12,164 bases of DNA from a bacterium (lineage in GTDB: Bacteria > SM23-81 > DAOVCL01): assembly GCA_029932675.1 (NCBI GenBank), contig JAOZPP010000087.1, positions 1 to 12,164 on the forward strand, in the 5' to 3' direction. The translations under genes and the position numbers were made by a program. The stretch's first letter is position 1. Every line of letters begins with the position of its first letter. Of the stretch, positions 4,987-12,076 are shown one piece after another. The notes under the pieces were generated by a model. It saw nothing but the letters and a program-made list of their open reading frames with translations. It searched no databases and was not told the DNA's origin.

Positions 4987-6027
4987 TTACTCACTTCTGT
5001 TCACATAGAGGGTTTGGGTGGGATAGGCCATCTCAATGCCCTCTTTTTCAAATCGCTCCTTGATGGCCAGATTGATTTCCTGTTGGGTGTCCATATATTT
5101 ATTATAGTCGTTGGTATTCAAATAATAAACAACTTCAAAGTCCAAGCTGAAATCTCCAAATCTTTTGAAATGAACCCGATCGATATCTGCTAATTCAACC
5201 TTGGTTATTATCTCCTTAATAATCTGGGGGATTTTCTTCAGTTTCTCCGTGGGGGTCTCATAGATGACCCCAAAGCTAAAGGCTATCCTCCTCCGTTCCA
5301 TTTTCTTGAAATTGTGCACCCTTGTCTCAGTCAATTCCTTATTGGAAACGACAAGTTCCTCTCCGTGTAAGGTTTGGATGCGAGTGGTTTTTATGCCAAT
5401 CTTCCTTACTACCCCCAGGTCCTCCCCCACTAAGATGAAATCACCAATCTGGAAGGGTTTATCAAAGTAGATGGAAAAGGCAGCAAAGATGTCACCCAAG
5501 ATATTCTGTAAGGCGAAAGCAATGGCTACCCCTCCAATTCCTAATCCAGCAATCAGGGTAGAGATGTTATATCCCAAATTTGATAAAACAAGAATTAGGG
5601 CAACAACCCAGAGAGATATCTTCAAGATCTTGCCCAAAAGATCAATGACTGTGGTGTCACTAACCTTCTCCTCTTGTTGCCTCTTCTCTATTATCTTGTG
5701 GAAGGTATAATCAATTATCCTCTGAATGGCCCTCATTGCATAATAGGTGAGGGTGATGACAACGGCCCAATGCAAGGCCTTTTGGATGAAATCTGGAGGG
5801 GAAACAAACTGGAGGGCAAGATACAAGGAAAGCACCAGATAGAAAGGCCAACCAATGGTGGCGATGATTTTAATTAACAAATCATCGAAGTCGGTTCTCG
5901 TTTTAGCAGTTGCCTTTTTCAGCTTGGTGATTACCAGTTGCTTGAAGACCTTGATAAAACCAATGGCCACCCCCAAAACCGCCAAAGCTATTAGGTAATT
6001 TTTCACTAAACTTTCTCCGAATTTCAA
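4987..6027 (-). CDS. MscS-family mechanosensitive channel
   Basis: A 346-residue inner-membrane channel that opens on membrane tension to release solutes during osmotic downshock. Hydrophobic segments lie at about 12-28, 58-75, 87-103 and 135-151. The pore-lining helix and MscS signature follow: GLGIGGVAIAFALQNILGDI (161-180), then FAAFSIYFDKPFQIGDFI. After this comes the beta domain (GEDLGVVRKIGIKTTRIQTL, ELVVSNKELTETRVHNF) and the alpha/beta C-terminal cage ending YPTQTLYVN. The start is TTG at 6027, chosen because GGAGAG lies seven bases upstream and an in-frame TAATAA at 6049-6054 blocks anything further out. An in-frame ATG with a strong ribosome site lies before that double stop. The gene has its own promoter (6108-6136) and is separate from the hyp operon. 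Confidence 0.92.
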   Translation of the reverse strand: MKFGESLVKNYLIALAVLGVAIGFIKVFKQLVITKLKKATAKTRTDFDDLLIKIIATIGWPFYLVLSLYLALQFVSPPDFIQKALHWAVVITLTYYAMRAIQRIIDYTFHKIIEKRQQEEKVSDTTVIDLLGKILKISLWVVALILVLSNLGYNISTLIAGLGIGGVAIAFALQNILGDIFAAFSIYFDKPFQIGDFILVGEDLGVVRKIGIKTTRIQTLHGEELVVSNKELTETRVHNFKKMERRRIAFSFGVIYETPTEKLKKIPQIIKEIITKVELADIDRVHFKRFGDFSLDFEVVYYLNTNDYNKYMDTQQEINLAIKERFEKEGIEMAYPTQTLYVNRSE

Positions 6028-6048
6028 TTCAACACTCTCCGGGCATGA

Positions 6049-6100
6049 TTATTAACTACGCATAAAACCTCCTCCCCTTAATCAGGGATAACCAGGAGGG
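6049..6100 (-). promoter_or_regulatory. structured mscS leader with a three-codon ORF
   Basis: The leader RNA begins with CCTCCT (6099-6094), which can pair with AGGAGG (6073-6068) around an inner CCCT/AGGG hairpin. The AGGAGG stands four bases before ATG-CGT-AGT-TAA-TAA, a three-codon ORF in the same frame as mscS. The layout suggests either an attenuating leader ORF or loss of an older mscS start by mutation. Confidence 0.4.
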
Positions 6101-6107
6101 CTTTCTA

Positions 6108-6136
6108 ATTTTAACCGCCTGCTAAGGGTATGTCAA
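6108..6136 (-). promoter_or_regulatory. sigma70-type promoter of mscS
   Basis: TTGACA at 6136-6131, a 17-base spacer, then TAAAAT at 6113-6108. Transcription would start near 6101, giving a leader of about 75 bases to the TTG start codon. Confidence 0.78.
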
Positions 6137-6206
6137 GCCAAAATTCTCCCCTCCCTGGTTGATGACCCCACATGGTACCCATCCTGAATAGATTCTCCCT
6201 CTTCTA

Positions 6207-6241
6207 TCCAGGCAGGCCTGTCTGCCGTGGCACAGGCGGGC
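6207..6241. repeat. GC-rich imperfect palindrome
   Basis: CAGGCAGG directly followed by CCTGTCTG, then CCGTGGCACAGGCGGGC. The first two blocks are complementary apart from one G-T pair. It lies between mscS and the DUF2007 genes and looks like a REP-type intergenic element. No U-tract follows on either strand. Confidence 0.35.
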
Positions 6242-6330
6242 ATAAGTTGGTCCGCGATTACAGAATATGAAGAACGGTGGTGGAGAGAAGAACTTGATGG
6301 ATTGATGGATATTAGGAATACGTCCGTATT

Positions 6331-6564
6331 TTAGATGTGGTCGAGTAGCTCCTCTAAGATGGCCTCGGCTTCATCCCTTCTACCCTTGGGGACCAATATC
6401 TTCACCTCCATCCCTCCACTTCCGTAGGCGGTGGCCAGGACATCCCCTTTGATGATCGAGGGGATCCCCTTTTTCTTTAGCACCTCCTTCACCATCTGGG
6501 CATAATAGTTTGTGGGCAAGCTACGTAGGGGGACGAATTCTTCTTCGTCAGTTTCCTTAGTCAT
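6331..6564 (-). CDS. DUF2007-type small protein, second of two
   Basis: A 77-residue soluble protein resembling the DUF2007 family (putative signal-transducing, function unproven). It has the pattern of that ferredoxin-like fold: VPLRSLPTNYYAQMVKEVL, then KKGIPSIIKGD, a glycine-rich turn (YGSGGMEVKILVP) and a C-terminal helix DEAEAILEELLDHI. The start is firm: AAGGAGG stands four bases before the ATG. It overlaps the preceding gene by eight bases and is the last gene of the hyp-VanZ-DUF2007 operon. With the gene before it, it forms a tandem pair from an old duplication, since both keep the GIP(S/T)I(I/L)xG core. Confidence 0.8.
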   Translation of the reverse strand: MTKETDEEEFVPLRSLPTNYYAQMVKEVLKKKGIPSIIKGDVLATAYGSGGMEVKILVPKGRRDEAEAILEELLDHI

Positions 6565-6832
6565 TTTCCTCCTTGTTCAGGGGGCCAAACATCCCCTCCA
6601 ATACGGATAGGGCCTCCTTCCTCCTCTCCTCAGGGACAGAGAGGGAGATAAGGGATGACCCTGGTTTCCAACTAAGTTCAAGGCCGATAAAGGTATTTCC
6701 CAGGTTACCTCCAGCCAAGATGGTAGGAATGCCCCTTGCCTCCAATGCTTCTGCAGCCATCCTGGCCTCTATGGGCTTGGAAAACTTCCATATCTCTATC
6801 GGTTCCGTGATTCCCTCCAGCTTAATATCCAA
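6557..6832 (-). CDS. DUF2007-type small protein, first of two
   Basis: A 91-residue protein with the DUF2007 pattern: WKFSKPIEARMAAEALEARG, then IPTILAGGN, a central strand (GLELSWKPGSSLISLSVP) and a C-terminal helix ERRKEALSVLEGMFG. The family is annotated as putative signal transducing; no reaction is known. The start used is TTG at 6832, weakly backed by AGGGG, and it overlaps the VanZ gene by 37 bases. A GGAGGG further in has no standard start codon after it, so the start is uncertain. It is probably translated by coupling to the upstream VanZ-like gene and overlaps the next gene by eight bases. Confidence 0.75.
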   Translation of the reverse strand: MDIKLEGITEPIEIWKFSKPIEARMAAEALEARGIPTILAGGNLGNTFIGLELSWKPGSSLISLSVPEERRKEALSVLEGMFGPLNKEEND

Positions 6833-7170
6833 ATGGCCCCTGCTAAGCCCAAGAGATCGGCAAGAAAGTCCCAGGGAGAAGAGTCCCTTCCAGGGATGAA
6901 ATACTGGTGTAGCTCGTCAGCCCCGGCCCAGAAGGCTCCTAAAGCCAGGGAGAGACTATATCTATACTGGCTCAATCCCCTCCACTTCCCTAGTGATCTT
7001 GAGCAGAGCCAGCCAAAGAGGGCAAACTCGGCCAGATGATAGAACTTGTCCTGAAAAGTGAGGCCCAATTCCGGAGTAGAAATCGAGGAGAAGGAGGAAA
7101 AAGCGAAGATGAGGAGGGCATAGGTGATGGCCGGTAGGTGGTATTTAATGAATTCTTTGGAGGTTAGCAT
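6796..7170 (-). CDS. VanZ-like membrane protein
   Basis: A 124-residue protein with about four hydrophobic segments and the VanZ signature: DKFYHLAEFALFGWL, then ADELHQYFIPGRDSSPWDFLADLLG. VanZ was first seen beside glycopeptide-resistance genes, where it gives low-level teicoplanin resistance. Most chromosomal homologues have no known role, and its presence after hyp genes does not show one. The frame is open for 32 more codons upstream into hypE, but that part (GGRGTGGGLPQDKDWGNPSPP) is low-complexity and out of frame with the HypE C-terminus. The ATG at 7170, overlapping the hypE stop in ATATGCTAA, gives the family length and is preferred. Confidence 0.85.
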   Translation of the reverse strand: MLTSKEFIKYHLPAITYALLIFAFSSFSSISTPELGLTFQDKFYHLAEFALFGWLCSRSLGKWRGLSQYRYSLSLALGAFWAGADELHQYFIPGRDSSPWDFLADLLGLAGAIWILSWRESRNR

Positions 7171-8171
7171 ATCCTGGGCAACTGTTCTCCCTCCAACATA
7201 AGGAGGGGACGGGTTCCCCCAATCCTTGTCTTGAGGAAGACCCCCTCCGGTTCCTCTTCCACCCATCCGATGACCTGGGCATCCCTGCCTAAGGGGTGGG
7301 ACCTTAAGGCGCGCAGGGCCCTTTGGGCCTCTTCAGCGGGGAGGATGAGGATGAACTTTCCCTCATTGGCCACATAGAGGGGATCAAACCCCAAGAGCTC
7401 ACAGATCCCCCTTACCTCCTCCCTCACCGGAATCTCCTCCTCCTTCAGAAATATGCCTACCTTTGAGGAGTGGGCAATCTCATTTAAGGTTGTGGCCAAG
7501 CCGCCGCGGGTCGGGTCTCGCAGGGAGTGAACCCCAGTGGTCTCCTTAAGGAGACGCTCCATAAGGGGGGTGAGGGGGGCACAGTCGCTTTTCAAGGGGG
7601 ATTTTATCTCTATTCCCTCTCTCCGGGAGAGGATGGCCATCCCGTGATCACCAATTGTTCCGGAGCAGATCACCACGTCCCCAGGCTTGGCCCCTGCACC
7701 GGAGACCTCTACCCCGGACCAGATCCTTCCCACCCCGGCGGTGGTGATGAAGAGCCTATCCGCCCCTCCTTTCTCCACCACCTTCGTATCCCCGCAGACC
7801 ACCTCCACGCCTGCTTCCTTAGCCGTGGAGGCCATCGATGCGGCCACCCTTCTCAGAAGTTCCCACTCCAACCCCTCTTCAATGATAAAACTGGCGGAAA
7901 GGAAAAGGGGTTTTGCCCCCTTCATCCAGAGGTCATTAACCGTGCCGCTAATGGATAGCCTCCCAATATCCCCTCCAGGGAAGAAGAGAGGTTTGACCAC
8001 ATAGGAGTCGGTGGTAAAGGCCAACCTCTCCTTAAGGGGGAGCTCGGCGGAGTCATCGAGGGGGGCCAATTGGGGGTTGGTGAAGTTTTTCAGGAAGACC
8101 TCCTCGATCAACCTTCTGCTCGCCCTACCCCCACTGCCATGGGAGAGGAGTATCTTCTCAGGTCTCTCCAT
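7164..8171 (-). CDS. hypE: HypE, carbamoyl phosphate-derived cyanide carrier for NiFe hydrogenase
   Basis: A 335-residue protein. HypE accepts the carbamoyl group from HypF on its C-terminal cysteine and dehydrates it with ATP to a thiocyanate, the source of the two CN ligands of the NiFe site. The sequence ends PRIC, the exact acceptor motif. The N-terminus has LLSHGSGGRASRRLIEEVF, then LAFTTDSYVV, NDLWMKGAKPLF, VVCGDTKVVEKG and LRDPTRGGLATTLNEIA, the ATP-binding layout shared with PurM and SelD. The start is ATG at 8171 (MERPEKILLSHGSGG), which overlaps hypD by 14 bases. The frame extends 27 codons further upstream, but that part has no family counterpart. All key residues are present, so it should be active. 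Confidence 0.96.
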   Translation of the reverse strand: MERPEKILLSHGSGGRASRRLIEEVFLKNFTNPQLAPLDDSAELPLKERLAFTTDSYVVKPLFFPGGDIGRLSISGTVNDLWMKGAKPLFLSASFIIEEGLEWELLRRVAASMASTAKEAGVEVVCGDTKVVEKGGADRLFITTAGVGRIWSGVEVSGAGAKPGDVVICSGTIGDHGMAILSRREGIEIKSPLKSDCAPLTPLMERLLKETTGVHSLRDPTRGGLATTLNEIAHSSKVGIFLKEEEIPVREEVRGICELLGFDPLYVANEGKFILILPAEEAQRALRALRSHPLGRDAQVIGWVEEEPEGVFLKTRIGGTRPLLMLEGEQLPRIC

Positions 8172-9228
8172 ATTTGTAATAGGCTGCACAGGCCCCCTCC
8201 GAGGAGACCATACAGGGTCCCACTGGGGTCTGCGGGGTGCACCTTTCCCCAAATAGGCTACAATCGGGGGGAACCTTCAAACCCATCATTATCGGCCCAC
8301 ATATGCACCCCCTGGGCTCCAGGGGCTTTGGCTTTGGTAGGTCGAAGGCTCTCTTCGCATCATAATCGGCAAATTCTTGATTCAGGCCCAAACCTGAAGA
8401 AGGGATCACCCCTATTCCCCTCCATTGGGAGTCACACCGCACGAAGACCCTCTCTAAGGAGGCTAAAGCGCAAGGGTTCCCCTCCTCGGTAACTCCCCTC
8501 CTATACTGGATCTCTACCCGGGGATGGTTATTGGCCCTCTGGAGGAGAAGCATCCAAATCCCCTGGAGGACATCCAAGGGCTCAAATCCAGTAATCACAC
8601 AAGGGATGCCAAACCGTTTAGGGATGAATTCATAGGGCCGAGAGCCGATGATCACGCTCACATGGCCAGGACAGATGAAACCATCGATTTTGGCCTCCTT
8701 CTTCTCAGAGAGGAAACCCATGGCTGGGGGGATGAGCTTGAAGCCGGGATAGATGAAGAGGTTCCTCACCCCTCTCTTTTTGGCCAAGAGGATGGTAGAG
8801 GCCACTGTGGGTGAGGTGGTTTCAAACCCCACCCCGACAAAACAGACCCTCCTTTTGGGGTTCCTCTCCGCAATTTGGAGGGCATCCAAAGGGGAATAGA
8901 CCACCTTGACTTCTGCCCCCTTGGCCATCTCCGCCTCCAAGCTGGAGGCCGAACCGGGGACTTTCACCATATCGCCAAAAGTGGCTAGGATAACCCCAGG
9001 GAGCCTGGCGATCTCGATTATCCAATCTATATCCTCTGCCGGGGTAACGCAGACTGGACAACCAGGGCCAGAGAGAAGCCTCAGGGTGCGAGGTATCATC
9101 TTCCTTATCCCTGAGGAGGAGATGGCCATGGTATGGGTTCCACACACCTCCATCAGGTTTGTCTCCTCGGTGGCCAGCTCTTCTATCTTATGCAGCAGGC
9201 CTTGGGCAAGCCTTGATTCATTCCTCAT
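8158..9228 (-). CDS. hypD: HypD, scaffold for Fe(CN)2CO assembly
   Basis: A 356-residue iron-sulfur protein. HypD with HypC builds the Fe(CN)2CO unit later inserted into the hydrogenase large subunit. Conserved stretches are in order: EVCGTHTMAISSSGIR (C29), LLSGPGCPVCVTP (C57, C60), GVGFETTSPT (133-141), PGHVSVIIGSRPYE and CVITGFEPLDVLQGI. The C-terminal region CICGPIMMGLKVP, DCSLFGERCTPQTPVGPCMVS and EGACAAYY carries the cysteines of the 4Fe-4S cluster. The start ATG is at 9228, with GGAGG nine bases upstream inside the hypC gene, and it overlaps hypC by 11 bases. Length is normal for the family. Confidence 0.97.
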   Translation of the reverse strand: MRNESRLAQGLLHKIEELATEETNLMEVCGTHTMAISSSGIRKMIPRTLRLLSGPGCPVCVTPAEDIDWIIEIARLPGVILATFGDMVKVPGSASSLEAEMAKGAEVKVVYSPLDALQIAERNPKRRVCFVGVGFETTSPTVASTILLAKKRGVRNLFIYPGFKLIPPAMGFLSEKKEAKIDGFICPGHVSVIIGSRPYEFIPKRFGIPCVITGFEPLDVLQGIWMLLLQRANNHPRVEIQYRRGVTEEGNPCALASLERVFVRCDSQWRGIGVIPSSGLGLNQEFADYDAKRAFDLPKPKPLEPRGCICGPIMMGLKVPPDCSLFGERCTPQTPVGPCMVSSEGACAAYYKYGET

Positions 9229-9439
9229 AGGAGAGGACCTCCTCCAACATCTTCAGGGTCTCCTGGGCCTTCTCTTGGTCGATCCTCTGAATGGCGAACC
9301 CGGCATGCACAAGCACCCAGTCCCCTACTTTTGCTTCCGGCAGAAGCATCAAGCCTATCCTCCTCTCCACTCCCCTGAAGTTGGCTATACCAAACTCCCC
9401 TTCTATCCTCTTAATCCTTCCTGGAATGGCCAAGCACAT
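9218..9439 (-). CDS. hypC: HypC, hydrogenase maturation chaperone
   Basis: A 73-residue protein beginning MCLAIPGRIKRIEG. The essential Cys2 (exposed after removal of Met) binds the iron precursor and the large hydrogenase subunit. The beta-barrel pattern is complete (IANFRGVERRIGLMLLPEAKVGDWVLVHAGFAIQRID), followed by a C-terminal helix ALETLKMLEE-like (QEKAQETLKMLEEVL region). It works with HypD, whose gene overlaps it by 11 bases; it overlaps hypF by 29 bases. The ribosome site is weak (AAGGG), so coupling to hypF translation is likely. Length is normal for HypC/HupF. Confidence 0.95.
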   Translation of the reverse strand: MCLAIPGRIKRIEGEFGIANFRGVERRIGLMLLPEAKVGDWVLVHAGFAIQRIDQEKAQETLKMLEEVLSYEE

Positions 9440-11744
9440 CTTGTTCTACCCTTGCCCCAGCTACAACTGCTTGCCCCAAGGAGAGGCCACCGTCATTTGC
9501 CGGGACTAAGTGGTGATAAAACGGTTTAAGTCCTCTTTTTTTTAACCCTTCGATTGACTGCTGGAGGAGGTACCTGTTCTGGAAGACCCCCCCGGAGAGG
9601 AATATCTCCTTCCTCCCCCATTTCTCGCTCAATTGGCTACAGGTCTGGAGGATGAGTTCAACCACGGAGCGGTGGAACTTGTGGGCAATCTCCTTTTTCT
9701 TTTCCCCCTTGCGGAGGTCCTCTATCACGCCGTTGATGATTCCATGATGCTCTATGACCAGCTCATCTTGCTCTTCTCTGATCTGGAAGGGATATCCTCC
9801 TTCTTCCGATCCCTCCCAAGCCAAGGATTCCAGTTCTACTGCTGCCCTTCCCTCATAGGTGTTGTGCAGGCATAAACCCAAGAGGGCAGAGCAGACATCA
9901 AACAACCTCCCCGCACTGGAGGTGAATGGTGAGTTTATCCCCCTCTCTACCTGCTTTGTCACCGCCTCCAGTTCCCCTTTCCTAAACTTCGGCCAAAGAT
10001 CTAATGGCCACTGGAGGACCTGGCTTCCCCAAAAGCAGAGGAGGTAACCCAGCGCTGTGCGGTAGGTTCTTTTAATGGAAAGCTCCCCTCCAGGCAGGGG
10101 GAAGGGAGCCAGGTGAGCTACCCGTTGGAATCCTCTTAGGTCAAAGAGGAGGAATTCCCCTCCCCAGATCGTCCCGTCCAGGCCATACCCACTCCCGTCG
10201 AAGGCAACCCCTAAGGCCTTCTCGCTCCAACCGTTTTCAGCTGCACAGCTTACCAAATGGGCATGGTGATGTTGGACCCCAACCCTCACCTCTGCAGGCA
10301 GTTCCTGGGCCAACTTAGTGGAGAGGTAGTGGGGATGAAGATCGTGGGCTATTACCTCCGGTTCTAAATCAAGCCAGGCCTTAAACCTATCTAAGGTCTC
10401 CTGGAAGAACTTGAGGGTTTCCAGGTTATCCAATTCCCCAATATGTTGGCTGAGAAATGCTTTCCCCCCCTTGGCCAGACAGAAAGTGTTTTTGTAATAG
10501 CCGCCACAGGCCAGAACAGAGGGGATAGAGAGGGGAATCTTTATTGGCGAGGGGACCCAACCACGAGAGCGACGAATAGGGATAGGGCTACCATCTATGG
10601 AAAAGGTTACCGAATCGTCGTTTCTGTTCCAGATGGGTCTGTTGTGGATCAAGATGTAGTCAACCACTTCCCCCAGCTTTTCTGTTGCTTCCTGGTTTTC
10701 GGCGATGATCGGTTCCCCTTTTCGGTTGCCACTAGTCATCACCAGGGCCTTAAGCTTTTTCCCTTCGAAGAGGAGATGGTGGAGTGGTGTGTAGGGGAGC
10801 ATAACCCCTAAGTAACAGTTTCGCGGGGCAACGAACTCGGAGATCCTCAATGTTGGATGAGGGTCTTTCCTGAGGAGGAGAATCGGGGATTGGGGACTCC
10901 TCAGAATCTCCTCTTCGGGTGGGTCAACAACACAGGTATCCTTTGCCGTCTCTATATCAGAAACCATTATCGCCAATGGTTTTGCCTCCCTATTCTTTCC
11001 CTTTCGCAACCTGCGGACTGAACCATCATTGGTGGCATCGCATACTAAGTGGAAACCGCCTATTCCTTTTATGGCCAGGATGTGTCCCCTCTTTAGGAGC
11101 TCAATGGTCCACTGGAGGGGGTCTGAGGTACAGACTTCTCTCCCCCGATTATCGAGGAGGGTAAGCCAGGGGCCACAAATGGGGCAGGCATTGGGTTGGG
11201 CGTGAAACCTCCGATTTGTGGGGTCCTTGTATTCCTCCTCGCACTGGGAGCACATCTTAAACGAACTCATCGTAGTCAGAGGACGGTCATAGGGAATTCC
11301 CTGGATGATGGAGAAACGGGGACCACAGTTTGTGCAGTTTGTAAAGGGGTACCTGTATCTCCTGTTTGTTGGATCCCTTATCTCCTGTAAACATTCCCTA
11401 CAGGTGGCCACATCTGGGGAGATGAGGGTAGGTTCCTTTGGGAGGGATTGGCTCTCAATGATTTTGAAATCCTGGAAATTCTGCCACTTGTGGGGGTATA
11501 CATCTATTCTTTCCACCTGGGAGAGAGGGGGAGCCTTAGCCTTTAGCTCATGGATAAAACCTTGGATGGCTGCAGGAGAACCCTCGGCCTCAATTATAAC
11601 CCCTTGGGTAGAATTCGATACCCTTCCCCCTATTCCCCAATGGTGGGCCAAGTTGTAGACAAATGGTCTGAACCCTACCCCTTGAACTACCCCCTTTACC
11701 TCTATCCGCAAAGCCTTCTTCTTCTCCTGAATTGCCGTCTTCAT
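9411..11744 (-). CDS. hypF: HypF, carbamoyltransferase for hydrogenase cyanide ligands
   Basis: A 777-residue enzyme that uses carbamoyl phosphate and ATP to make carbamoyl-AMP and pass the carbamoyl group to HypE. Domains, numbered from this start: acylphosphatase-like 10-95 (VKGVVQGVGFRPFVYNLA), two zinc fingers with C115/C118/C137/C140 and C165/C168/C187/C190, a YrdC-like domain about 205-400 (LAIKGIGGFHLVCDA, VMTSGNRKGEP), and a Kae1-like domain from about 410 with VQHHHAHL (490-497), AFDGSGYGLDG, FLSGGVFQNRYLL and NDGGLSLGQA. All key motifs are intact. The start chosen is ATG at 11744. The frame is open to a TTG at 11783 without a ribosome site there, and a GTG at 11750 is another option. 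It is the first gene of the operon seen here. Confidence 0.96.
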   Translation of the reverse strand: MKTAIQEKKKALRIEVKGVVQGVGFRPFVYNLAHHWGIGGRVSNSTQGVIIEAEGSPAAIQGFIHELKAKAPPLSQVERIDVYPHKWQNFQDFKIIESQSLPKEPTLISPDVATCRECLQEIRDPTNRRYRYPFTNCTNCGPRFSIIQGIPYDRPLTTMSSFKMCSQCEEEYKDPTNRRFHAQPNACPICGPWLTLLDNRGREVCTSDPLQWTIELLKRGHILAIKGIGGFHLVCDATNDGSVRRLRKGKNREAKPLAIMVSDIETAKDTCVVDPPEEEILRSPQSPILLLRKDPHPTLRISEFVAPRNCYLGVMLPYTPLHHLLFEGKKLKALVMTSGNRKGEPIIAENQEATEKLGEVVDYILIHNRPIWNRNDDSVTFSIDGSPIPIRRSRGWVPSPIKIPLSIPSVLACGGYYKNTFCLAKGGKAFLSQHIGELDNLETLKFFQETLDRFKAWLDLEPEVIAHDLHPHYLSTKLAQELPAEVRVGVQHHHAHLVSCAAENGWSEKALGVAFDGSGYGLDGTIWGGEFLLFDLRGFQRVAHLAPFPLPGGELSIKRTYRTALGYLLCFWGSQVLQWPLDLWPKFRKGELEAVTKQVERGINSPFTSSAGRLFDVCSALLGLCLHNTYEGRAAVELESLAWEGSEEGGYPFQIREEQDELVIEHHGIINGVIEDLRKGEKKKEIAHKFHRSVVELILQTCSQLSEKWGRKEIFLSGGVFQNRYLLQQSIEGLKKRGLKPFYHHLVPANDGGLSLGQAVVAGARVEQDVLGHSRKD

Positions 11745-11807
11745 AGCCACATAGAACTTAATTCCCTCCCCCCTAATTGTCAAGGGGAAAGATTTCCAGT
11801 GCCAGTG

Positions 11808-11830
11808 CCGTCAGGGCTCTGCCCTGATGG
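11808..11830. repeat. 10-base-pair palindrome upstream of hypF
   Basis: CCGTCAGGGC-TCT-GCCCTGATGG: ten pairs (one G-T) around a three-base loop. No T-tract follows on either strand, so it resembles a REP-type element more than a terminator. It lies 64 bases before the hypF start codon. Confidence 0.5.
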
Positions 11831-11999
11831 AGAGAAATTTGGTGAGTCAAAAAAACCTTGACGTAAAGCTGATTCTTGCTTATATTTAAGATTGAATTTG
11901 CAGTGATTAGAAATGCCATGGTTTTTCGTTTCTCCTGTAATCTTAAGAGATTATAGGAATGAGTGGCAAAACCCTGCCTATCCGCTAGGAGGTAGTCTC

Positions 12000-12026
12000 G
12001 TAGGGATAGACCTTAAGGTCCGTCCG
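12000..12026. repeat. 27-base palindromic repeat element, copy 2
   Basis: GTAGGGA at the left and GTCCG at the right, enclosing the perfect palindrome GACCTTAAGGTC. It has the same length and outer ends as the element at 3974-4000, but its hairpin arms differ. Confidence 0.5.
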
Positions 12027-12057
12027 TTATCCCTGGATAGCTCAGGGGATTTATTTC

Positions 12058-12076
12058 GTAGGCTAAAGCCTGCGAC
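12058..12076. repeat. short palindrome CGTAGGCT-AA-AGCCTGCG
   Basis: Eight pairs (one G-T) around a two-base loop. It lies 31 bases after the 27-base element, so the two may be parts of one composite intergenic repeat. Confidence 0.4.

Noticed and set aside
7171-7266. 32-codon N-terminal extension of the VanZ-like protein
   Set aside because: Low-complexity sequence inside hypE; the family length and first membrane helix fit the ATG at 7170.
8172-8252. 27-codon N-terminal extension of hypE
   Set aside because: The extension is rich in Arg, Pro and Gly, lies entirely inside hypD and has no HypE counterpart; the ATG at 8171 gives the family start.
7527-8492. Several plus-strand open frames of 80-143 codons opposite hypE and hypD
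   Set aside because: All are antisense to strongly conserved genes and rich in Pro, Ser and His, as expected for reverse-frame shadows.
8906-9529. Plus-strand open frame of 207 codons opposite hypD/hypC/hypF
   Set aside because: It is antisense to three overlapping, well-identified hyp genes, has no family features and follows their codon pattern. It is a shadow frame.
11778-11783. TTGACA as a -35 box, or TTG as the start codon, for hypF
   Set aside because: No acceptable -10 lies 16-18 bases on, and no ribosome site precedes the TTG. Both readings are weak.
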